In this document: positions 57,521-64,000 of the stretch, one piece after another
Position numbering within the stretch: the first letter of the stretch is position 1
Layout of the letters: each line of letters begins with the position of its first letter
Assembly (NCBI GenBank): GCA_900635495.1
Contig: LR134136.1
Coordinates: 2,046,001-2,110,000 of the forward strand
Reading direction: 5' to 3'
Length of the DNA: 64,000 nt
Origin: Atlantibacter hermannii
GTDB lineage: Bacteria > Pseudomonadota > Gammaproteobacteria > Enterobacterales > Enterobacteriaceae
The notes under the pieces: model-generated
The model's input: only the letters and a program-made list of their open reading frames with translations
Database searches by the model: none
Told to the model about the DNA's origin: nothing
Position numbers and translations under genes: made by a program

Positions 57521-59910
57521 ATGAAATTCAGTGAACTCTGGTTACGTGAATGGGTAAATCCCGCCATTGATAGCGACGCGCTCTCCGGGCAAATCACTAT
57601 GGCCGGTCTCGAAGTGGACGGCGTGGAAGCCGTGGCCGGCGCGTTTAACGGCGTGGTTGTGGGTGAAGTCGTGGAGTGCGGTCAGCACCCTAACGCCGAT
57701 AAATTGCGCGTCACAAAAGTAAACGTGGGCGGCGAACGCCTGCTGGATATCGTCTGCGGCGCGCCGAACTGCCGTCAGGGCCTGAAAGTGGCCGTTGCAA
57801 CCGTAGGCGCGGTGCTGCCCGGCGATTTCAAAATCAAAGCGGCAAAAACTGCGCGGCGAGCCTTCAGAAGGGGATGCTGTGTTCGTTTTCTGAGCTGGGT
57901 ATTTCCGACGATCACAGCGGTATTATCGAACTGCCTGCGGATGCGCCGATTGGCACTGATATTCGTGACTATCTGAAGCTTGACGATAACACCATCGAAA
58001 TCAGCGTTACGCCAAACCGCGCCGACTGCCTCAGCATTATTGGCGTGGCCCGCGATGTCGCAGTACTGAACCAGGCTCCGCTGAACGAGCCGGAAATCGC
58101 GCCGGTTGCTGCCGCCATTAACGAAACGCTACCCATCGTGGTAGAAGCGCCTCAGGCGTGCCCGCGTTACCTCGGCCGCGTCATTAACGGTATCGATGTG
58201 AAAGCGGCAACGCCGTTGTGGATGAAAGAGAAACTGCGCCGTTGCGGTATCCGTTCCATTGATCCGGTCGTTGACGTGACCAACTACGTGCTGCTCGAAC
58301 TGGGCCAGCCGATGCATGCGTTCGATAAAGACCGCATCGACGGCGGTATCGTGGTGCGTATGGCGAAGCCGGGAGAAACCCTGGTGCTGCTGGACGGCAG
58401 TGAAGCGAAGCTGGATGAAGATACCTTAGTGATTGCCGATCACCAGAAAGCACTGGCGATGGGCGGCATCTTTGGCGGCGAACATTCCGGTGTGAATGGC
58501 GAAACCCGCAATGTACTGCTGGAATGCGCATTCTTCAGCCCGCTATCCATTACCGGACGCGCGCGTCGTCACGGCTTGCATACTGATGCGTCGCATCGCT
58601 ATGAACGCGGTGTCGATCCGGCGTTGCAACATAAAGCCATGGAACGCGCTACCCGTCTGCTTATTGATATCTGCGGCGGCGAAGCCGGTCCGGTTATTGA
58701 TGTGACTGATACGGCGAATTTGCCGGTGCGCGCCACCATCACCCTGCGTCGCAGCAAGCTTGACCGTCTGATTGGTCATCACATTGCCGACGAGCAGGTG
58801 AGCGACATTCTGCGCCGTCTGGGTTGTGAAGTCACCGAAGGCGAGGGCCAGTGGCAGGCCGTTGCGCCGAGCTGGCGTTTCGATATGGAAATCGAAGAAG
58901 ACTTGGTGGAAGAAGTCGCGCGTATCTACGGCTACGACAACATTCCTGACGAGCCAGTACAAGCCGGCCTGGTGATGGGCACCCATCGTGAAGCTAACTT
59001 GTCGCTGAAGCGTGTGAAAACCCTGCTTAACGATAAGGGTTACCAGGAAGTGATCACCTACAGCTTCGTGGATCCGAAACTGCAGCAACTGGTGCATCCG
59101 GGCGAAGAAGCGCTGATCCTGCCGAACCCCATTGCCAGCGACATGTCGGCGATGCGCCTGTCATTGTGGACCGGCCTGCTGGGCACCGTTGTCTACAACC
59201 AGAACCGTCAGCAAAGCCGTGTGCGGATCTTCGAAACTGGTCTACGCTTTGTACCTGATACGCAAGCGAATCTGGGCATTCGCCAGGACGTCATGCTGGC
59301 TGGCGTGATTTGCGGCAACCGTGTAGACGAGCACTGGGACCAGGCGAAAACCGGCGTCGACTTCTATGACATGAAAGGCGATCTGGAATCCGTTCTGGAA
59401 CTTACCGGTAAACTTTCTGAAATTGAATTCAAGGCAGAAGCGAACCCGGCGCTGCATCCTGGCCAAAGTGCTGCTATATATTTAGATGGCGAACGCATTG
59501 GTTTCATTGGCGTTATTCATCCGGAACTGGAGCGTAAGTTCGATCTCAATGGCCGTACGCTGGTGTTCGAACTGCTGTGGGACAAGATTTCCGGTCGTAT
59601 TGTGCCGCAAGCGCAGGAAATTTCACGCTTCCCGGCAAACCGCCGTGACATTGCTGTTGTGGTGTCAGAAAACGTTCCCGCAGCGGAAATTTTATCCGAG
59701 TGTAAGAAAGTTGGCGCAAATCAGATAGTTGGCGTAAACTTATTTGACGTGTACCGTGGCAAGGGTGTTGAACAGGGCTTCAAGAGCCTGGCCATCAGCC
59801 TGATCCTTCAGGATACCAGCCGTACACTCGAAGAAGAGGAGATTGCCGCTACCGTTGCCAGATGCGTAGAGGCACTAAAAGAGCGATTCCAGGCATCATT
59901 GAGGGATTGA
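57521..59910 (+). pseudogene. pheT: Phenylalanyl-tRNA synthetase beta subunit, doubly frameshifted as sequenced
   Basis: PheT carries the tRNA-binding, editing (B3/B4) and anticodon domains of the essential PheRS. The frame leaves at an A-run (57844-57848, five A where four fit). The correct KLRGEPSEG then lies in a second frame, and the frame shifts again at GGGG (57870-57873, three G fit) into MLCSFSELGISDDH. Removing both extra bases gives 795 residues, exactly E. coli. The rest reads cleanly to the FDX-ACB end. Two compensating-looking insertions in an essential gene 25 bp apart point to sequencing error. Confidence 0.95.
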
Positions 59911-59914
59911 ACCT

Positions 59915-60214
59915 ATGGCGCTTACTAAAGCTGAAATGTCAGAATATCTGTTTGATAAGCTTGGACTTAGCAAACGGGATGCCAAAGAACTGGTTGAACT
60001 GTTTTTCGAAGAGATCCGTCGTGCTCTGGAAAATGGCGAGCAGGTAAAACTTTCCGGTTTCGGAAACTTCGATCTGCGCGATAAAAACCAGCGTCCCGGG
60101 CGGAACCCAAAAACTGGTGAGGATATTCCCATTACGGCTCGTCGTGTGGTGACCTTCAGACCCGGGCAAAAGCTGAAAAGCCGGGTTGAAAACGCCTCGC
60201 CGAAAGAAGAGTAA
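59915..60214 (+). CDS. ihfA: Integration host factor alpha subunit
   Basis: A 99-residue HU-family DNA-bending protein, nearly the same as E. coli IhfA. The beta-arm tip has [12 protein letters not shown]. It pairs with IhfB, bends DNA at sigma-54 promoters and phage att sites, and follows pheT by 4 bp in the same transcript. Confidence 0.98.
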
Positions 60215-60230
60215 TCTGACGTAATCAAAA

Positions 60231-60254
60231 AGGCCGCATTGAGCGGCCTTTTTT
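60231..60254 (+). terminator. Terminator after ihfA
   Basis: AGGCCGC/GCGGCCT stem with a 5-base loop followed by six T. Confidence 0.88.
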
Positions 60255-60315
60255 CTTTGCCTGTCTGACAAGGCACCGTAAAATCAACCACCTCTGTAAG
60301 CTATTCATTCCATTT

Positions 60316-61293
60316 ATGCATTCATTGATTCAGGCCCAGCGCCGACGGGAACGTACCTGGTTAATCACGCTCACGCTGTTGCTGCTGGCAGGCGCGTTTA
60401 TCAGCCTGTGTGCCGGGGATCTGTGGATTGGTCCTGAGGACTGGTTCTCGGAAACCGGCACGCTGTTTGTCTGGCAAATACGCCTGCCACGCACCGTCGC
60501 CGTCATGGTGGTGGGCGGTTCGCTGGCGCTCTGTGGTGCCACATTGCAGGCCCTGTTCGAAAACCCTTTGGCTGAGCCAGGGCTGCTTGGTGTTTCCAAC
60601 GGTGCTGGCGTAGGGCTGATTGCCGCGATTTTATTGGGGCAGGGGCATTTGCCCGCCTGGTCGTTAAGTCTGTGCGCCATCCTGGGCGCGTTGCTGATTA
60701 CGGTGATACTGCTGCGCTTTGCCCGGCGGCATCTGTCAAACAGTCGCTTACTGTTGGCCGGGGTGGCGCTGGGCATTATTTGCAGCGCCCTGATGACCTG
60801 GGCGGTGTACTTCAGCACCAGTCTCGATCTGCGTCAGCTGATGTACTGGATGATGGGCGGGTTTGGCGGCGTTGACTGGCATCAGGGTTGGCTAATGTTG
60901 GCGCTGCTGCCGGTCATGGCGTGGGTATGCCGCCAGTCACATCCGCTAAATGTGCTGGCCCTGGGTGAGATGTCGGCCCGTCAGCTTGGGCTGCCGGTCT
61001 GGCTCTGGCGTAATTTACTGGTCATCGCCACCGGCTGGCTGGTGGGCATTAGCGTCGCGTTAGCCGGCGCGATTGGTTTTATCGGGCTGGTCATTCCGCA
61101 TGTGCTGCGGTTATGCGGACTCACGGACTATCGGGTGTTGCTTCCCGCCTGTATGGCCGCTGGCGCGGCGGTACTCCTGATGGCGGACATTATCGCGCGG
61201 CTGGCGCTGTCATCGGCGGAGTTGCCGATTGGCGTTGTTACTGCTTCTCTCGGCGCGCCGGTATTTATCTGGCTATTATTAAAAGCCCGGTAA
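60316..61293 (+). CDS. btuC: Vitamin B12 ABC transporter permease
   Basis: A 325-residue FecCD-family permease (E. coli 326) with about ten hydrophobic segments. It forms BtuC2D2 and takes cobalamin from BtuF. The loop contacting the ATPase is in LGEMSARQLGLPVW, and IGFIGLVIPHVLRL is the family signature. It is first in btuCED. Confidence 0.96.
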   Translation: MHSLIQAQRRRERTWLITLTLLLLAGAFISLCAGDLWIGPEDWFSETGTLFVWQIRLPRTVAVMVVGGSLALCGATLQALFENPLAEPGLLGVSNGAGVGLIAAILLGQGHLPAWSLSLCAILGALLITVILLRFARRHLSNSRLLLAGVALGIICSALMTWAVYFSTSLDLRQLMYWMMGGFGGVDWHQGWLMLALLPVMAWVCRQSHPLNVLALGEMSARQLGLPVWLWRNLLVIATGWLVGISVALAGAIGFIGLVIPHVLRLCGLTDYRVLLPACMAAGAAVLLMADIIARLALSSAELPIGVVTASLGAPVFIWLLLKAR

Positions 61294-61322
61294 AAACAAG
61301 ACACCACAATAATGAGGTTGCT

Positions 61323-61874
61323 ATGCATAACGATATTTTAAACACTGATGTGACAACCATTGACGGCGTAAGCACCACGCTGGAGCCATGGCGCGGCAAT
61401 GTGCTGCTTATCGTCAACGTTGCCTCTAAATGCGGCCTGACGCCGCAATACGAGCAACTGGAGAACATTCACAAAGCATGGCGCGATCAGGGCTTTGCGG
61501 TACTGGGTTTTCCCTGTAATCAGTTTCTCGGCCAGGAACCGGGCAGCGAGGACGAGATCAAAACTTTCTGCAGCACCACTTACGGCGTAACCTTCCCGAT
61601 GTTCAGTAAAATCGACGTTAATGGCGATAACCGTCATCCGCTGTATCAGAAGCTGATTGATGCGGCCCCGACCGCCGTTGCGCCGGAAGCCAGCGGGTTT
61701 TACGAGCGTATGGCGAGCAAAGGCCGTGCGCCACTGTATCCAGACGACATTCTGTGGAATTTCGAGAAATTCCTGGTCGGGCGCGACGGCCAGGTAGTAC
61801 AGCGCTTTTCGCCAGATATGACGCCTGAAGATCCTATTGTGATGGAAGCCATCAAACTGGCGCTGGCGAAGTAA
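61323..61874 (+). CDS. btuE: Thioredoxin/glutathione peroxidase BtuE
   Basis: A 183-residue glutathione-peroxidase-like protein, the E. coli length. The peroxidatic Cys is in NVASKCGLTPQYEQL, followed by GFPCNQF (Gln) and DILWNFEKFLV (Trp/Asn). It reduces peroxides with thioredoxin and is not needed for B12 uptake despite its place. The start at 61323 is certain; a longer frame into btuC is an artefact. Its stop overlaps btuD by one base. Confidence 0.96.
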   Translation: MHNDILNTDVTTIDGVSTTLEPWRGNVLLIVNVASKCGLTPQYEQLENIHKAWRDQGFAVLGFPCNQFLGQEPGSEDEIKTFCSTTYGVTFPMFSKIDVNGDNRHPLYQKLIDAAPTAVAPEASGFYERMASKGRAPLYPDDILWNFEKFLVGRDGQVVQRFSPDMTPEDPIVMEAIKLALAK

Positions 61875-62620
61875 TGTCGGTATTGATGTCGTTGGATGCG
61901 GTGCAGGAGGCGGGCCGGATTGGCCCCATCACCGCAGAAATCCGTAAAGGCGAGTGGTTACATCTGGTTGGTCCGAACGGCGCCGGAAAGAGTACGCTCC
62001 TCGCCGGGCTGGCCGGGCTTCGTCAGCCAGCAGGGCAGATCGCGTTTCTCGGTACGCCGCTGGAACAGTGGCCCGGTGAGGCGCTTGCGCGGCATCGCGC
62101 CTGGCTGACCCAGCAACAAACGCCGCCGTTCGCGATGCCGGTCTGGCATTATCTGGCGCTGCATCGCCATGGCTCAACGGATGAGCCATTATTCAACGAC
62201 ATCACCGATGCCCTGCGGCTGACCACAAAACTCACCCGTCCGGTTAATCAACTCTCCGGCGGGGAGTGGCAGCGCGTGCGGCTGGCAGCAGTGATACTGC
62301 AAATTCACCCGCGCACTAACCCGCAGGGCACGCTGCTGCTGTTAGATGAGCCGATGAACAGCCTCGATGTAACGCAACAGGCGGCGCTGGATACCCTGTT
62401 ACAGCAACTGTGCGAGCAGGGGGTGAGCGTGGTGATGAGCAGCCACGATCTGAACCATACGCTGCGACGCGCTCATCGGGTGTGGCTGTTGCAAAACGGG
62501 AAGATGATCGCCGAAGGCGACAGCGAGTCCGTCATGACACCGGCTCATCTGGCGAAGGTGTACGGCATTGATTTCCAGCGGGTACAGATTGAAGGACATC
62601 ATTTACTGGTCTGCCCGTGA
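61874..62620 (+). CDS. btuD: Vitamin B12 ABC transporter ATPase
   Basis: A 248-residue ABC ATPase (E. coli 249). Walker A is GPNGAGKSTLL, the signature LSGGEWQRVRLA, Walker B LLLLDEPMN, and the switch His lies in SSHDLNHT. It powers BtuC. It begins at the last base of the btuE stop (TAATG). Confidence 0.96.
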   Translation: MSVLMSLDAVQEAGRIGPITAEIRKGEWLHLVGPNGAGKSTLLAGLAGLRQPAGQIAFLGTPLEQWPGEALARHRAWLTQQQTPPFAMPVWHYLALHRHGSTDEPLFNDITDALRLTTKLTRPVNQLSGGEWQRVRLAAVILQIHPRTNPQGTLLLLDEPMNSLDVTQQAALDTLLQQLCEQGVSVVMSSHDLNHTLRRAHRVWLLQNGKMIAEGDSESVMTPAHLAKVYGIDFQRVQIEGHHLLVCP

Positions 62621-62702
62621 CCTGACGGAACGCGGCTTGCCACGACCCACCACTCACGCTAAATTACATCCCAAGAATAAAGGCTAGAGGATATGCCTGA
62701 AA

Positions 62703-63167
62703 ATGCGGATGTGGATCATTATTATCGCAACATTATTCCTGGCGGGATGTAGCCATCATCGCGCCCCTCCGCCTAACGCCAGGCTTTCGGACTCCATTAC
62801 CGTCATTGCGGAACTTAACGACCAGTTGCGCACGTGGCATGGCACGCCCTATCGTTATGGCGGCATGAGCCGTCGTGGCGTGGATTGTTCCGCCTTTGTT
62901 CTGATGACCTTCCGTGACCGCTTCGCACTGCGCCTGCCGCGCCAGACCCGCGAGCAGGCCGAAATCGGCACTCGCATCGATAAAGACGAACTATTGCCAG
63001 GGGATTTGGTATTCTTTAAAACCGGTTCCGGAGAAAATGGTTTGCATGTCGGTATTTATGACACTGACAATCAGTTTATCCATGCCTCTACCAGCCAGGG
63101 TGTTGTGAAATCTTCGCTGGATAATGTCTACTGGAATAAAAAGTTCTGGCAAGCCAGACGAATTTAA
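62703..63167 (+). CDS. nlpC: Lipoprotein NlpC, NlpC/P60 endopeptidase family
   Basis: A 154-residue lipoprotein, the E. coli length, with lipobox LAGC (Cys16). The catalytic Cys lies in RRGVDCSAFVL, the His in ENGLHVGIYD and the third residue in FIHAST. These enzymes cut D-Glu-DAP bonds in peptidoglycan stems. It follows btuD by 82 bp with GAGGATATG before the start. Confidence 0.96.
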   Translation: MRMWIIIIATLFLAGCSHHRAPPPNARLSDSITVIAELNDQLRTWHGTPYRYGGMSRRGVDCSAFVLMTFRDRFALRLPRQTREQAEIGTRIDKDELLPGDLVFFKTGSGENGLHVGIYDTDNQFIHASTSQGVVKSSLDNVYWNKKFWQARRI

Positions 63168-63520
63168 TCTTAGGCAACAGATATATCCTGGAAAAGCGAG
63201 TCCGGTATTAGCAGACGGCTCGGATTAATCCATATCGCAAAAGTATGAATTTTTAATGCATTAACGTTTAACGCAGATATATCCGATAAAGTAATACAGA
63301 CATTGCTAATTAATGAAATAGCTCATTAAATATATTAAGACATTGTGAACTCTGTTTTCATTACCAGGCTATCTTAGTTACATTGTTATACCGAACGTAG
63401 ACAGCATGTTGCACTACGCTTCACCTGACCATGTATTTGAAAGGAATACGTCAGCCGTATTCGCCATAGCCCTGCGAGCGGAGGGATGCCGTTTAATACC
63501 CAGTCAATGGGACAGGTAAC
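63168..63520. promoter_or_regulatory. AT-rich region upstream of rflP
   Basis: 353 bases between nlpC and rflP, strongly AT-rich in the first 200. An 11-bp direct repeat CAGATATATCC lies at 63178 and 63274. No gene is visible. The composition suggests H-NS binding and silencing of rflP, which is inference. Confidence 0.45.
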
Positions 63521-64000
63521 ATGATTATTTCACTCGAAAAAGACTATCAGTCATCCTTGCTATTCCAGCCCATCGTAAAAGTTAGCGGTGCGTTGCTGGG
63601 TGTGGAAGTGATCGCGAATTTTTCCTCTCGCGAAGGGGATATCCGTATTCCAACCGATCTGGTCATTCCGCGCATGAGTGAGGATGAACAACTCATACTA
63701 TTTTATGAGAAACTCGCGCTGCTCGAACAATTCCGTGCTATGTTTATTAAACATGGCATTTGCGCATGGGATTAATATAAATGCGCTTCACGTTGATGCT
63801 ATTTTGAACAATGAAAAGCTGATGGCGCGACTGGCACAACTTCCCTTTGTTGAATTTACGCTTTGCGAAAATTACCCCGGACTGAATGACGGAAATGAAA
63901 ATTTGCAATTACTGACATTTTCTCGTTTTTATCCGTTAGTGCTGGCAAATTTTGGGGCAGGTGTGGCAACGACGCGTTCCATATTTGATCGTCTGTTTAA
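63521..64000 (+). pseudogene. rflP: Anti-FlhDC factor RflP (YdiV), EAL-like, frameshifted and cut by the window
   Basis: RflP is a degenerate EAL-domain protein that binds FlhD and blocks flagellar gene activation; it does not cleave c-di-GMP. It is recognised by LLGVEVIANFSS, RIPTDLVI and, in the next frame, PFVEFTLCENYPGLNDG and VLANFGAG, aligning with YdiV. The usual EAL acid motif is absent. The frame stops after HGICAWD because TGGG (63768-63770) has one G too many; with GG it reads AWININ and continues to the window end. It is more diverged from E. coli than its neighbours. Confidence 0.85.

Noticed and set aside
61113..61322. Longer start for btuE inside btuC
   Set aside because: The extra residues are the out-of-frame shadow of btuC; the ATG at 61323 matches the family N-terminus and length.

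Overview
The window is enterobacterial chromosome, with the end of a lambda-like prophage on the left (1 to about 10,430) and a conserved stretch on the right (10,552-64,000). Gene content and order on the right match the E. coli 38-40 min region: yeaH-yeaG, mipA, yeaE, yeaD-gapA, msrB-yeaC, pncA-ansA-sppA, ydjA-selD-topB, gdhA, ynjH/nudG, xthA, astCADBE, spy, ves, cho, nadE, osmE, katE, cedA, tcyP, ydjM, yniC/yniB/yniA, ydiZ-pfkB, ydiY, thrS-infC-rpmI-rplT, pheM-pheST-ihfA, btuCED, nlpC, rflP. The proteins are close to but not identical with E. coli. A kduD and a yddG-like transporter sit where E. coli has other genes, and a 58-residue winged-helix-like gene lies between topB and gdhA. I read this as a member of the Enterobacteriaceae outside E. 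coli (Enterobacter/Kosakonia/Citrobacter-like); the exact genus cannot be set from the window.

Prophage (1-10,430): tail genes run on the + strand in lambda order: tape measure (H), M, L, K, I, J, then a tail fibre with a C-terminal self-cleaving S74 chaperone. Two AT-rich lipoprotein genes (morons) are slipped between H and M and between K and I. The right end holds three helically phased 10-bp repeats (probable integrase arm sites), a terminator and the 3' half of a tRNA-Pro(GGG) gene, which together look like an attachment site. The 5' half of the tRNA is missing and the host gene yeaH follows directly.

Chromosomal part: central metabolism and redox (gapA, gdhA, pfkB, katE, msrB, btuE), NAD metabolism (nadE, pncA), nitrogen scavenging (ast operon and yeaGH, both with sigma-54-type promoters), envelope (mipA, sppA, spy, osmE, ydiY, nlpC), DNA repair/SOS (xthA, cho and ydjM with LexA boxes, nudG), selenium (selD) and the translation cluster thrS to ihfA with its classic controls: tRNA-like thrS operator, AUU start of infC, infC-rpmI stem-loop, pheM attenuator.

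Data quality: eleven single-base insertions or deletions, nearly all in short homopolymers, break the tape measure gene, yeaG, msrB, pncA, astD, spy, cho, nadE, pheT (twice) and rflP. Undoing them restores family lengths exactly for several genes, including the essential nadE and pheT. Sequencing/assembly error is therefore the simplest explanation, and these genes should not be read as truly lost. I found no new defence or biosynthetic system. The points most worth following are the unusual prophage junction, the two morons, a promoter-terminator unit ahead of ydiY, a KdgR-like operator at kduD and an unassigned coding remnant between yeaC and pncA.
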